From positions 1-64,000 of the forward strand of contig JAKCCV010000020.1 of assembly GCA_021838785.1 (NCBI GenBank): DNA of 64,000 bases. The letters are read 5' to 3'. Under the pieces are notes generated by a model that saw only the letters and a list, made by a program, of their open reading frames with translations, had not been told where the DNA came from and ran no database searches. The stretch is from Acidobacteriota bacterium (GTDB lineage: Bacteria > Acidobacteriota > Terriglobia > UBA7540). Below, one piece after another: positions 54,000 through 63,282 of the stretch. Made by a program: the position numbers and the translations under genes. Within the stretch, counting starts at the first letter, position 1, and each line of letters opens with the position of its first letter.

Positions 54000-54728
54000 T
54001 CAGTTCGCGCCGAACGCACCCAGCGCGCGTTCTATTTCCTGGACGATGCCGTCGGCGGCGCTCGCCGGGTCCGGAGCGGTGGTGATGGGGCGGCCCACCA
54101 CCAGGTAGTCCGCACCTGCCTCAATGGCGGCCCGGGGCGTGGCGGTTCGTTGTTGGTCGTCGGCAGCCGGGCCAGCGGGCCGAACCCCCGGCGTCACGAT
54201 GACAAACCGAGGCCCACAGGCGCTCCGCAACGCGGCCACCTCCCGCGCCGAGGCTACCACGCCATCCAGCCCCGCCGCTTGCGCCATGCGCGCCCAACGA
54301 ACCACCACTTCCTCCGCCGTTCCATTAATCCCCAGCTCAGCCAGCTCCGGCGTCTCCAAGCTGGTGAGGACGGTGACGGCAAGCACAAGGGGCCTCGTCC
54401 CGCGACCGCCCTCGCGCGCCCCCTCCACGGCCGCCTCCATCATTTTTCGCCCACCGCAGGCATGAACGTTCATCATTCGTACTCCCAGCCGCGCGGCCTC
54501 GCGGCAGGCACCGCGCACCGTGTTCGGAATATCATGGAATTTCAGGTCCAGGAAAACCCCCTCGCCCATCGAGACCAGCTTGCGCGCCAGGGAGGGTCCC
54601 TCCGCCGTGAACAATTCCGACCCAATCTTGAACATGCCCACGCGCCCGCGCAGCTTCTCCGTCGTTCTCAAGCCGATTTCGGCGGTGGCGCAATCCAAGG
54701 CCACGATAAGTTTGTCGCGGGCCGGCAA
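54000..54728 (-). CDS. pyrF: Orotidine 5'-phosphate decarboxylase
   Basis: The 242-residue protein has the class I active site VFLDLKFHDIPNTVRGACRE with the DxKxxD catalytic set and the phosphate-binding region VTPGVRP and VVGRPITTAPDP. It makes UMP from OMP, the last step before pyrE's product is consumed. Start TTG 54728 is supported by GGAGGATAAA directly upstream. The gene leads pyrE on the minus strand. Confidence 0.95.
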   Translation of the reverse strand: MPARDKLIVALDCATAEIGLRTTEKLRGRVGMFKIGSELFTAEGPSLARKLVSMGEGVFLDLKFHDIPNTVRGACREAARLGVRMMNVHACGGRKMMEAAVEGAREGGRGTRPLVLAVTVLTSLETPELAELGINGTAEEVVVRWARMAQAAGLDGVVASAREVAALRSACGPRFVIVTPGVRPAGPAADDQQRTATPRAAIEAGADYLVVGRPITTAPDPASAADGIVQEIERALGAFGAN

Positions 54729-55097
54729 TTTATCCTCCTCCGCTAGGCCGACTCGCCATTCCCAAACCGGCGCAGCCGGGGTTTCCCAGGGGGGACAGTC
54801 ATTCTATAGGAGCAATGCCCAAAAGTGAATGGCGCAGCAGGCCTTGCATGTTTTTGGGGAGCGCGAAGCAACACGAGCCCAAACAGGCTCGGTTTGGATT
54901 TTGAAGGCGGGCCTCTTCCCCACCTCATCCGGGAGAGGTTGCGGCGCCTGCTGCGCTTGAGTTCCTTCGGTAGATATGGATTGCAGGTTGCCGTCGGAAT
55001 GGGTTTTTGAGCCGAGAGTCGGCCAGGAGACAAATCCCGCCAGCCATTTTAAGGCTCTCGTTGGCGCCTCAGCCGCTGAAGTTCTCTTGGGGAAGGA

Positions 55098-55138
55098 GGA
55101 AGTGGGTAAATCGGCTTCGTCCGGTCCTACCCACTTCC
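55098..55138. other. Perfect 11-bp hairpin in gene-free DNA
   Basis: GGAAGTGGGTA at 55098-55108 pairs with TACCCACTTCC at 55128-55138. The 19-base loop itself contains a CGG/CCG mini-stem around CTTCGT. It has no T-run. It could be a structured RNA, a repeat or a processing site. Confidence 0.5.
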
Positions 55139-55605
55139 CCAGGTAGTCACAGAGTTGGTTACTTCGGTTGACGCCGTGGGGTCGGAAAGGGTTGCCTAGG
55201 ATTTTTCAACTTTCCGAGTGCCAGGGTTTGCCGGAGTTCGATGATCTTGAGCCGAACCGACTCTGCGCGGCCGGCAATTGGTTCTGCCCTACAGAAGTGC
55301 CCGAACCCATTCCGATACACTGCATCGCGTTGCGGCTGGCGTAGTCGCTCAGAGCAGATTCGGCGCAGCGTCCACAAATACGAAGCGGTGTGCGGCGCCT
55401 CGGCACAGCCGCGTGGAATTTGGTAAGAACCCGGCCCGGGATGCAGTCACATTTGTTTGACCGGCAACGATTCCTTCCCGCGGCAGGGTGAGACATCGGC
55501 CTTGAGTTTGGGTTTTGCTCCACAACCGCCTGTAAATAAATAGTCTATTTGGACTAATAATTTTTTGGACGCGCCAAAATTTTTCGCATCCCTGCGAATT
55601 TAGGG

Positions 55606-55635
55606 TTGACGTCTTCACTCAGTTAAACGTAAAAT
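55606..55635 (+). promoter_or_regulatory. Sigma-70-like promoter of the lytic transglycosylase gene
   Basis: TTGACG at 55606-55611 and TAAAAT at 55630-55635 are 18 bases apart, about 80 bases before the start at 55714. It is in an AT-rich stretch unlike the surrounding DNA. Confidence 0.6.
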
Positions 55636-55713
55636 CGCCAGCGGCTTTGGTTTTCTCGGATTAGGCAGTCTGGAAGAACTCAAATTGCTTGAAATACCTA
55701 AGGAGGGGCGAGC

Positions 55714-57633
55714 TTGCGCTTGTTAAAGGTTATGGCATGTTTGGGGTTGGTGGGGCTGCTGGCCTCCTGCACTCACACGTCGAGTTCCAGTGTATCAAGC
55801 CTCCCTACCGACTCGGTGCCGAAGCCGCAACCGATCGCCACGCGCTCGCCTACGGTCCAAAAGAACGCCATTTCCAGCTCCACGGCTACTTCAGATCCCA
55901 TCGGCCAACTCCTGGCAAAAGTCAAAGCTACCTACGCTGAAGGACAGCAGGATTATCAAGCAGGGAACCTCGAGGGAGCTAAGGAGAAATACGATCAAGC
56001 TCTATCCATGCTGCTTGAGAGCAATTATGACATTCGCGGCCACGAGCGACTGTACAACGAGTTTGAGAGCCTCGTGCATGAAACGTATGAGATTGAGCTG
56101 GCTACGGTAGAAAGTGGCAATAGCCTGAGCGCACACGAGTATGAGCCGGCTCCGCTCGATACCTTCGGCAGCTTGACGTTTCCAGTCAACCCGAATATTC
56201 GCTTACGGGCGCAGGAGGAAATGCGCTCGCTTCATTCGGATTTGCCCCTCGTTTCCAACGACGCCGTGGACGGCTACCTGTCGTATTTCCAGGGTGAGGG
56301 CAGGGATTTCATCGAAAAGGTTCTGCGACGAAAGAATCGTTACGCAGCGATTATTCACAGGGCGTTAGCCCAAGAGGGGCTGCCCAGAGATTTAATCTAT
56401 CTAGCTGCGGGTGAAAGCGCCTTCAACCCCTTCGCGGTTTCGCGCGCTGGGGCGAGGGGTATTTGGCAGTTTATGCTGGGCACGGCCCGGTTGAATGGTC
56501 TGGTGGTCAACCGCTGGGTAGATCAGCGGCAAGATCCTGTTTTATCCAGCGAGGCGGCGGCTCGGCACCTGAAGGATTTATACGAGGAGTTCGGGGATTG
56601 GTATTTGGCCATGGCGGCTTACGACAGTGGCTCCTTGACGGTGCAGAGAGCCATTGAGCGGACCGGTTACGCCGATTTCTGGAAGTTGCGCGAGCTCCAC
56701 GTTTTACCTGCCGAGACGGAAAATTATGTTCCCATCTTTCTGGCTATCGCGCTGATTTGCAAGGATCCGCAGGCATACGGTTTCCAGGTCACGCCGGACC
56801 CGCCACTCCGCGCGGACCATGTGGTGACACCAGTCCCGACCGACCTTCGCTTGGTCGCGGACATTATTGGCTGCTCTCCGCAGGAACTCATCAAGCTGAA
56901 TCCGAGCCTGCTCCGCTGGACGACTCCGGTGGACGATCCCAATTTTGTTCTTAACCTGCCGCGCGGAACCAAAGCCGAGTACGAAAAGGAGATTGCCTCG
57001 ATCCCCCCCTCCAAGCGGATCTGGTGGCGGGTGACCCGCATGCCGGCGGGCGAAACCCTGTCCCAAATCGCTGCGAGATATCACATTACCACTGCGTCGT
57101 TAATAAAGGCCAACCATATTGCCCCGGACGACCCGGTTGAGACCGGTGCGATGCTCGTCCTGCCGCTTCCGGCCTGGCGGGAATCGCTCTCCCGTTGGCA
57201 TGAAGAAGGCCCTCCGCGGCGACTGACTTGGTACCGTATTCGACCGGGCGATACCCTGTACGCCATTGCGGACCGCTTTGACGTAACCGCTTACGAGATC
57301 CGGCGGTGGAACGGATTGCGAACCTCACGGATTATCGCCGGGCACTTGTTGAGGCTTTATCCTATCCGCCGCGTCGAGGTCCGCTACCATCGGCTGCGCG
57401 GCTTGGCGCCGGGACTACACTTTTACCGAATCCGGCCGGGCGATACTCTTTATGGAGTGGCCATCCAATACGGCGTTACGGTATCTCAGCTTCAGCACTG
57501 GAATGGCCTGCGAGGTTCTACGATCGTTCCGGGTCGGGTGTTGAAGATTTACGTTGCTCCCCGCTCGACCCGCTTGTCCGCCCGTCGCAGTGGAAGGGGC
57601 AGGGTAGCCGTCCGAACCGTGGCCTCGCGTTGA
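55714..57633 (+). CDS. MltD-like lytic transglycosylase lipoprotein with LysM domains
   Basis: The 639-residue protein starts with a lipoprotein signal (lipobox LLASC near residue 19) and has a low-complexity region, then a goose-lysozyme/SLT domain: LPRDLIYLAAGESAFNPFAV (catalytic Glu) and GARGIWQFMLGTARLNGLVV, about residues 190-330. Three LysM domains follow (MPAGETLSQIAARYHITTAS, RIRPGDTLYAIADRFDVTAY, RIRPGDTLYGVAIQYGVTVS). It cleaves peptidoglycan to anhydromuropeptides. Start TTG 55714 has AGGAGGGG seven bases upstream. Confidence 0.94.
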   Translation: MRLLKVMACLGLVGLLASCTHTSSSSVSSLPTDSVPKPQPIATRSPTVQKNAISSSTATSDPIGQLLAKVKATYAEGQQDYQAGNLEGAKEKYDQALSMLLESNYDIRGHERLYNEFESLVHETYEIELATVESGNSLSAHEYEPAPLDTFGSLTFPVNPNIRLRAQEEMRSLHSDLPLVSNDAVDGYLSYFQGEGRDFIEKVLRRKNRYAAIIHRALAQEGLPRDLIYLAAGESAFNPFAVSRAGARGIWQFMLGTARLNGLVVNRWVDQRQDPVLSSEAAARHLKDLYEEFGDWYLAMAAYDSGSLTVQRAIERTGYADFWKLRELHVLPAETENYVPIFLAIALICKDPQAYGFQVTPDPPLRADHVVTPVPTDLRLVADIIGCSPQELIKLNPSLLRWTTPVDDPNFVLNLPRGTKAEYEKEIASIPPSKRIWWRVTRMPAGETLSQIAARYHITTASLIKANHIAPDDPVETGAMLVLPLPAWRESLSRWHEEGPPRRLTWYRIRPGDTLYAIADRFDVTAYEIRRWNGLRTSRIIAGHLLRLYPIRRVEVRYHRLRGLAPGLHFYRIRPGDTLYGVAIQYGVTVSQLQHWNGLRGSTIVPGRVLKIYVAPRSTRLSARRSGRGRVAVRTVASR

Positions 57634-57993
57634 GATTGTGACCCGCCCGCCTTCTCGATTGGCTCAAGAGAACCGCGCCGTTTCTACCGTACTCGCAGGC
57701 AATGGCTTCGCGATAATCTCAACGCAGTGGTAACCGGAGACATGCTTCGTCTCACGAATGTTTTTCCGCCAAAGGAAAAGCATCCACATCGGACCGGAGC
57801 TTTTGATGGAGGTAGGCAACGCCCTTGCCTACCAACAAGGCTGGTGGTCTGTGGTCCGCCTCTCGCTCGCGCGCTTCATGCGTGGAAAAGCGAGGCGATG
57901 TGAGAGGGCTCTCCCACGCTTTCTGGGCGCGTTGACGCCTCCCCAAGACTCTGTTAACTTAAAGATTCGAGCCCAACGGCGAAAGGAGCTTCT
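57634..57993 (+). other. Gap before rpsT
   Basis: These 360 bases hold no supported gene. A short open frame at 57758-58018 overlaps rpsT's start and has no domain. The stretch ends with a promoter (57932-57960) and the AAAGGAG site of rpsT. Confidence 0.55.
57932..57960 (+). promoter_or_regulatory. Candidate promoter of rpsT
   Basis: TTGACG at 57932-57937 and TAACTT at 57955-57960 are 17 bases apart, about 30 bases before GTG 57994. Confidence 0.45.
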
Positions 57994-58263
57994 GTGGCAA
58001 GTCACAAATCGGCGCTGAAGCGCATCCGTCAGACCCGCAAGCGAACGATCCGAAATCGTTCTCACGAGACCCGTCTAAGACACCAGATTCGCAAGCTACA
58101 ACAGGCGATCAGCGCCAAAGACGCGGCCCAGGCGAAATCGCTTCTACTGCCGACCGTCTCCCTGATTGACCACATGGTGCGAAGGGGGATCCTGCACGTC
58201 AACGCAGCGGCGCGTTACAAGTCCCGCCTCACTCGGCGGGTCAATGCTCTCGCCAAAGTGTGA
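57994..58263 (+). CDS. rpsT: Ribosomal protein bS20
   Basis: The 89-residue basic protein has the S20 pattern: MASHKSALKRIRQTRKRTIR, NRSHETRLRHQIRKL, an alpha-helical middle (LLLPTVSLIDHMVRRGILHV) and NAAARYKSRLTRRVNALAK. It binds 16S rRNA early in small-subunit assembly. GTG 57994 has AAAGGAG five bases upstream. It is convergent with holA. Confidence 0.95.
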   Translation: MASHKSALKRIRQTRKRTIRNRSHETRLRHQIRKLQQAISAKDAAQAKSLLLPTVSLIDHMVRRGILHVNAAARYKSRLTRRVNALAKV

Positions 58264-58321
58264 GGGTGATTTCGCTTGACCCGCTCAACGGGTGGTCACC
58301 TCGATGTGCGGATGTTCCCGT

Positions 58322-59404
58322 TTATGAGGGGGCGATTCCAGCGGCGGCATCCCAACCGCCAAGATTTGTTGCATTGCCCTTCCCGCTCGTGATTTGCCAT
58401 ATCAGCATCTCGAGCAGCAGGTGGGAATCCTTCCACGACGACTTGATTCCGAGGTCGGCTTGACGGGTCAGCCGAAGCGCGCCCGCCAGCTCCTCCACGC
58501 TGTAGTAGCGACGCGCCAGAGGAGCAATTTCCCACGTAGCATATGGATTAGACCGAGACGACCACGAAGCCCGTCCCCCGGAGCCGCTTGAAACGACCTT
58601 CAGCGCCTGCCGAAACATGTCAGCGATGCACCAAAGCACGAGCGTTTCCGCCACCTTGCCGGCCAGCAGCGCTTGCAGCAGGCGCAGGGCCTCGTCGCAA
58701 CGTCGTTCCGCCAGCGCGCGCAGCATCTTTCCGACTTCATATTCCTCTCGAAGCCCAGCGACAAGCTTCAAATCTTGCATTTCGATTCTTTTGGCATCGT
58801 GCTTAGCGGCGAGCAGCTTATCAAGCTCGGTGCGCAACCACAGCAAGTTGACGGCTTTTGTAGCGCCCGTTCGTTGTGCCGGCGGCATGACAAATCTTTC
58901 TACCAGCGCCTCCGGCACCTTGGCATCCAATTGAAATCCGGCGCCTGCAGAGTATTCGCGGATCCAAGCGACGGCCTCGTGCTCGGTCAGGGGGGTAAGT
59001 TCCACGGTTTCCGCTTTCTTCTCAAGAAGCTGAACGAATCGCCGCCTCCGGTCGGGCTCGATGGCCGCAAAAATCACCGTAGAAAAAGGCGCCGGTCGCG
59101 CCAGATAGCGATCCAGGGCTTCGGTATCTTCATCGCTGGCGCGACGAAAATCCTCGGGATCGGAAAATATTAAAAAGTTGTGTCCGCCGAGCATCGGCAT
59201 CTGTTGCGCGCTCTCCAGTTGATGAGCCAGCGCCCCGGGTGAAAACTCCATGGTCTGAAGGCACCACTCGCGCGTATCGGCGGGTAACACTTGAACGATG
59301 GCGTTGCGGCATTCCTCGTGTAGAAACCGGTCGGGGCCTCTTAGAAAATACGCCGCGCCGACTTTCCCTTGGCGAAGCGCGGCAATAAATTGCGCTGGTC
59401 GCAT
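58322..59404 (-). CDS. holA: DNA polymerase III delta subunit
   Basis: The 360-residue protein has the HolA layout: AAYFLRGPDRFLHEECRNAI (N-terminal ATPase-like domain, near 20), FSTVIFAAIEPDRRRRFVQL, TPLTEHEAVAWIREYSAGAG and the helical C-terminus (LKLVAGLREEYEVGKMLRAL, LRLTRQADLGIKSSWKDSHL). It is the clamp-loader wrench that opens the beta clamp. ATG 59404. It is the last of a minus-strand run and lies 68 bases after lptE. Confidence 0.88.
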   Translation of the reverse strand: MRPAQFIAALRQGKVGAAYFLRGPDRFLHEECRNAIVQVLPADTREWCLQTMEFSPGALAHQLESAQQMPMLGGHNFLIFSDPEDFRRASDEDTEALDRYLARPAPFSTVIFAAIEPDRRRRFVQLLEKKAETVELTPLTEHEAVAWIREYSAGAGFQLDAKVPEALVERFVMPPAQRTGATKAVNLLWLRTELDKLLAAKHDAKRIEMQDLKLVAGLREEYEVGKMLRALAERRCDEALRLLQALLAGKVAETLVLWCIADMFRQALKVVSSGSGGRASWSSRSNPYATWEIAPLARRYYSVEELAGALRLTRQADLGIKSSWKDSHLLLEMLIWQITSGKGNATNLGGWDAAAGIAPS

Positions 59405-59472
59405 AACGTGAAAGGCTATGATACCCGCAGTCCCGGAGAGCGCAAGCGGATTTTCGCGGGCGCAGCCGCTCT

Positions 59473-60009
59473 TCAGAAATTTTCCACGATGTCGGTGACT
59501 AGGGTTCGCGCAAAATCACGCGACAGTCGCCGGAGTGCCGGCGTGTCTTCCTCGAAGAGCGCGGGCGCGGACTCGCTCACTTGGTACTGCTCTCGAAAGA
59601 CGTAATTCGGATTGGAGAACAACACTTTTTTGGAATGCAAATCTATCAGTTGCACGGCGGCCCTCACCTCGATTTGGAAAGCCGTGGCGCGCCCCGTGCT
59701 GGGGTCGAAAGTGACCGCCGTGGCTTGAACCGACTTGACCGTTCCCCGAAGCACCGCATCCGCCCCAGCGACCGTGTGCGTGATTTGAAAATTGGTCCGC
59801 TCAATGAACTGGCGCGTCACCGCCGACGTCAGCATTTGTTCAATGCGGAAGCGTGCTGTTTGGTTCACAAACGTGGGAATGGCGATGGTCTTGACGTCGG
59901 GGGGAAGCGAAGTTGCACGACCCGCTTCATGGTAGCCGCAGCCGGTCGCCGCGCAGGCGATGCCTAGCGCCAAGACCAGCCGGCGGTCGAATTTCAGCTT
60001 GCTGGCCAT
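59473..60009 (-). CDS. lptE: LPS-assembly lipoprotein LptE
   Basis: The 178-residue lipoprotein has a signal with lipobox AATGC and the LptE N-terminal motif GCGYHEAGRATSLPPDVKTI AIPTF, then FRIEQMLTSAVTRQFIERTN and the C-terminal LFEEDTPALRRLSRDFARTL. LptE forms the plug of the LptD LPS translocon in the outer membrane, so the host is a diderm. It starts one base after the preceding gene, in the psd-pssA run. Confidence 0.88.
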   Translation of the reverse strand: MASKLKFDRRLVLALGIACAATGCGYHEAGRATSLPPDVKTIAIPTFVNQTARFRIEQMLTSAVTRQFIERTNFQITHTVAGADAVLRGTVKSVQATAVTFDPSTGRATAFQIEVRAAVQLIDLHSKKVLFSNPNYVFREQYQVSESAPALFEEDTPALRRLSRDFARTLVTDIVENF

Positions 60010-60010
60010 G

Positions 60011-61051
60011 TCATCCGGCGGACCTCCGTTTTCTTATGCTTTCGGCGGTTTGAATCGCGTTGGCGGCCGCCAGCCGGAGCGGATCGGCAACCACCCACAG
60101 CCACAGTCCTGACGGATGGCCAGGGCCCGCCTCGACTCGGTCCACCCAGATCGTTTCCGTATCCGACGCTTCGGCCGCTGACGGAGGTGCTTCCGTGGCC
60201 TTTGAAATTCTTACAGGGTCGCCAGCAAGCGCCGTCTCGGCAGCCGCCGGCAGGACCACCTCTTTCGCCTCGATGTACAACGACATACTGAGCGAATAGA
60301 AAATCGGCGCCTGCACCACCCGCAAGGAGGGCAAGGGCGCCCAATTGCCAAGGTGGGCCCCGAGCTCTCTGCGAAGCCGGGCTTCCATCTGAGGGTTCGC
60401 TGTGCTGTTTTTGCCGGCCAAGCGGGGCAACAGATTGAACGCCATGCGACCCCCATAGACATCTTGTGGAATCTTTTGAAAGCTCAGCAGGTTGATCGTC
60501 TGCTTTTGCAGCTCTTCGATGGCGCGAGAACCAAGTTCGGCGGCCGGGCTGAAGATATGTGCCGTCACTCGCTCGATTTCGAACCTTGCGCTCAAGCGCC
60601 GGAGCAGGAGCGCTGTGACGATGGTCGCCCCATGAGGAGCGATGGCGACGACTCCCTGGCGCTCGGGCCTGGAGGTCGTTTCCCCCTCGAGCATGGGAAT
60701 GCGGACCTCTGCTGACGCGGAAGGCTCGAGCCGTCCGCTTAGATCAATGACCGCGCAACCCGCTTCCACCCCTTCCACGGGCTTTGCCAGAAACGACGGC
60801 CACGGTTCCGGAGATGTAACCAGAAAAGTGAAATCCAGATCGGAACTGCGAACCGATTCATCCGACGCCAGTCGCTGCCCGCCAGAGCCCAAATCCACAA
60901 TCGGTAGTTCATCTTCTCCTGACTCAGCCTCGTAGGTGAGGAGTTGCTCCACCGGGAAGCCTCGTTCTTCGAACTGATGCAGCAGCTCTTTGCCAAGGAG
61001 CGAGGATGCCCCGATCACGGCCACGCGAAAACCCTTTGTTCCGCGTCTCAT
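60011..61051 (-). CDS. Aspartate-semialdehyde dehydrogenase-like protein without catalytic Cys
   Basis: The 346-residue protein has the ASADH Rossmann start RVAVIGASSLLGKELLHQFE and a C-terminal Asd/ArgC dimerisation-like part (RLRRELGAHLGN...LRVVQAPIFYSLSMSLYIEA). The region normally reading NPxCxT, with the nucleophile Cys, is AIAPHGATIV: Cys is Gly and Asn is Ala. It cannot do the usual acyl-enzyme chemistry. It is comparable to E. coli Usg-1, an ASADH paralogue lacking the Cys. It is coupled to pssA by an ATGA overlap and to lptE by one base. Role unknown. Confidence 0.85.
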   Translation of the reverse strand: MRRGTKGFRVAVIGASSLLGKELLHQFEERGFPVEQLLTYEAESGEDELPIVDLGSGGQRLASDESVRSSDLDFTFLVTSPEPWPSFLAKPVEGVEAGCAVIDLSGRLEPSASAEVRIPMLEGETTSRPERQGVVAIAPHGATIVTALLLRRLSARFEIERVTAHIFSPAAELGSRAIEELQKQTINLLSFQKIPQDVYGGRMAFNLLPRLAGKNSTANPQMEARLRRELGAHLGNWAPLPSLRVVQAPIFYSLSMSLYIEAKEVVLPAAAETALAGDPVRISKATEAPPSAAEASDTETIWVDRVEAGPGHPSGLWLWVVADPLRLAAANAIQTAESIRKRRSAG

Positions 61052-61890
61052 GAAGCGTGAGCCTCTTCTGAAGCTGGTGGGCTTGGTCGTAGCTTTGAAA
61101 TCACGCGCAGGGCCAATCCGGAAACGAGGTAAGTCAAGGCTAGCGTCAGCAGGACCGTTTCGGAATACATCACGATGGCCCAGGTGAGCACACCAATAAA
61201 GATGATGGTCACGTAGGGGCGTCTCCGCTGGAGGTCAATGGCCTTGAAGCTGTAATAGCGAACCCGGCTCACCATCAAGAATGCCAGGAGCAAGGATAAG
61301 GCCATCCAAACCACCGCCGCCGGCCAGCTCTGGAGCGGCTTCTTCTCCCAATGAACGATGGCCGCGATAACGCCGGCGGCTCCCGGAATCGGCATGCCCA
61401 CAAAAAACCGCCGGTCGGAGGATGACCGGACACTCTCAATGTTGAAGCGCGCCAGGCGGGCCGCGCCGCAGATGACAAAGGTGAAGGTGATAATCCAGCC
61501 GGCCTGTTGAAGGTGCATGGCCAACGAGGCGCTGGCCGAAGCCATCACGGCTCGCATTCCCCACGTGTAGGCCAGCAGCGCCGGCGCCACCCCGAAGGTA
61601 ATGATGTCAGCCAGAGAATCAAATTCGCGGCCGAAATTGGACGCCGAATTGGTTAGCCGAGCAATGCGACCATCCAGCCCATCGAAGACAATGGCAATGC
61701 CGATGGCCTTCGCGGCACTGTCAAAAGCCTGGGCCGCCATGGCCGCTCCGTGGGGTGAGGAGAGCATTCGATTGGCTTCGAGCGAAGACAAGATGGCGTA
61801 GTACCCGCACACCAGGGTTCCCACCGTGAACAGGCTTGGCAGAATGGAGAAGCCCCGCTGCAAGCCTCGTTCGGACTCTGGTCTAGTCAT
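61048..61890 (-). CDS. pssA: CDP-diacylglycerol-serine O-phosphatidyltransferase
   Basis: The 280-residue membrane enzyme has SILPSLFTVGTLVCGYYAIL and the CDP-alcohol motif FDGLDGRIARLTNSASNFGREFDSLAD split as DGRIAR and FGREFDSLADI. It makes phosphatidylserine, the substrate of the next enzyme's partner psd. ATG 61890 overlaps the end of psd by 8 bases, which supports it over a longer open frame to 61983. The stop overlaps the Asd-like gene. Confidence 0.93.
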   Translation of the reverse strand: MTRPESERGLQRGFSILPSLFTVGTLVCGYYAILSSLEANRMLSSPHGAAMAAQAFDSAAKAIGIAIVFDGLDGRIARLTNSASNFGREFDSLADIITFGVAPALLAYTWGMRAVMASASASLAMHLQQAGWIITFTFVICGAARLARFNIESVRSSSDRRFFVGMPIPGAAGVIAAIVHWEKKPLQSWPAAVVWMALSLLLAFLMVSRVRYYSFKAIDLQRRRPYVTIIFIGVLTWAIVMYSETVLLTLALTYLVSGLALRVISKLRPSPPASEEAHAS

Positions 61891-62527
61891 CTTGGTTGGC
61901 GCTGTACCCAAGAATGCTGCTCCCTGCGCGGACGCGGTGGCCCTTTCGGACCGCAACCCGAACGGACATGTCCATAAGAACATCTACCCGCGATCCGAAC
62001 CGAATCAAGCCTACGCGCTCACCGCGCATGATATAGTCGCCCGGGCGCTTCCAAAAGGCTATCCGCCGCGCCACCACGCCCGCGATCTGCCGCACCATCA
62101 CTTCGCCCTGTTTGCCACGCACCCAGAAGATATTCTGCTCATTTTCGACGGATGCCCGCGGATCATAGGCCACGCGAAACTTTCCCTTCCGGTAGCTCAC
62201 CTCTCCAATTGTACCTGCAATCGGCGAGCGATTGACATGCACGTCAAACGGCGACATGAAAATGCTGACTCGCTGAAAGCGTTTTGAGCCGATCAGTTCT
62301 TCGCTGATCTCCACCACCTTCCCGTCGGCTGGTGAGGCGATGGCGTATGGATCGGCAGGAGCGATGCGCTCCGGATCGCGGAAAAAATTCATTACCAAAA
62401 GAGCTAGAGCGAGAAAGAAGATCCCCCCTGCGGTCAGCCCCTCTGCCGACCCGGAATAGCCGAAGCTCATCAAGCCGCAGGCAATCAGCAGCAGAGGCAG
62501 CCCAAACCAGTACCCTTCCTTGACCAT
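61883..62527 (-). CDS. psd: Phosphatidylserine decarboxylase
   Basis: The 214-residue short-form enzyme has the N-terminal membrane segment (LTAGGIFFLALALLVMNFF), VSIFMSPFDVHVNRSPIAGT and the autoproteolytic cleavage site in LIRFGSRVDVLM, where the Gly-Ser bond yields the pyruvoyl subunit. It turns phosphatidylserine into phosphatidylethanolamine; pssA, encoded next, supplies the substrate. ATG 62527. Confidence 0.93.
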   Translation of the reverse strand: MVKEGYWFGLPLLLIACGLMSFGYSGSAEGLTAGGIFFLALALLVMNFFRDPERIAPADPYAIASPADGKVVEISEELIGSKRFQRVSIFMSPFDVHVNRSPIAGTIGEVSYRKGKFRVAYDPRASVENEQNIFWVRGKQGEVMVRQIAGVVARRIAFWKRPGDYIMRGERVGLIRFGSRVDVLMDMSVRVAVRKGHRVRAGSSILGYSANQDD

Positions 62528-62630
62528 GCTGTTACGCCCGAGAGGGTCTTCGTTGCCGCGTGCGCCTGCTGCGGCTGACGACGCTGGTGTGGTGGCCTCC
62601 AGGCGGAGGCATCGTTTGGCAGGCCACGTC

Positions 62631-62858
62631 TCAGTTGCGCTTGCTTGCTTGCTCCAGCAGCGCAGCCATTTGGTCTTTTAGCCGTAGTTTCAGCTTCTTC
62701 AGGCGGATTTCCTCCATTTTTTCTTGGTCACTGAGGTGGGGTTTGCTGAGTAGCCGGTCGAGTTCGGCGGCGTAGGCGGCGTGTTGACGTTGCAATTCTC
62801 GGTACTGCTCGTTCGTGGCCATCAATTGCTCCCGGATGGCCTCGGTCGGGGTGCTCAC
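62631..62858 (-). CDS. DUF465/YdcH-family small protein
   Basis: The 75-residue coiled-coil protein has the DUF465 pattern MATNEQYRELQRQHAAYAAE and LSDQEKMEEIRLKKLKLRLK. GTG 62858 has AGGAGG ten bases upstream, which decides it over a longer open frame to 62963. YdcH-type proteins have no settled function. Confidence 0.85.
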   Translation of the reverse strand: MSTPTEAIREQLMATNEQYRELQRQHAAYAAELDRLLSKPHLSDQEKMEEIRLKKLKLRLKDQMAALLEQASKRN

Positions 62859-63282
62859 GGGTGTGCCACCTCCTGAATAGATTTTGACTTCTGAGGGGAG
62901 CCTACCACACGGCTTGAGCAACATCAAGGGCCGGATGAGCTTGCCCATCGAGGGGGTGGCCAACGCTTGCGCCGTGACGTCCGGGGCTGGCGAGAGGAAT
63001 ATGCCTCCCCGTCTGCCGAGTCGTCAATCTTGGCTGGAGATCTGGCTGGGCGGCCAAATTCGGGGCGCGCTCCGGCACGCGCTATGCCCATTTCAGGGCG
63101 TCCGACCGCCGGCCAAGTACCATCGCTATCCGGGATTGACAGTGCCGCAGCCGGCCATCATACTTGTCATTGGAGAGAGCGGTCTTCCGGCGTGCTCTGA
63201 CAACCGCATGCAACCGGAAGTCGGCTTCCTGAATCGTATGAGGAAGGGAAGTCGAACGTCGAGTCATTCGGTGGAGTAAGCC
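62859..63282. other. Gap between DUF465 and the last gene
   Basis: These 424 bases hold no supported gene. A candidate promoter (TTGACA 63136-63141, CATACT 63159-63164, 17 bases apart) points toward the gene at 63283. An open frame of 131 codons ends here but has no codon-usage or domain support visible to me. Confidence 0.45.

Larger units (their letters stand above)
54729..55713. other. Long gene-free region
   Basis: In 985 bases no convincing gene is seen; open frames are short, overlap each other and have no ribosome binding site. The stretch holds the start and promoter of pyrF on one side, a long perfect hairpin at 55098-55138 and a promoter at 55606-55635 for the lytic transglycosylase gene on the other. 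A small RNA cannot be excluded. Confidence 0.55.

Noticed and set aside
57758-58018. Short open frame of 86 codons before rpsT
   Set aside because: It overlaps the rpsT promoter and start and shows no domain; rpsT has a better ribosome site.
62884-63279. Open frame of 131 codons ending just before the last gene
   Set aside because: It has no clear ribosome binding site and low-complexity content; it contains the candidate promoter of the next gene.
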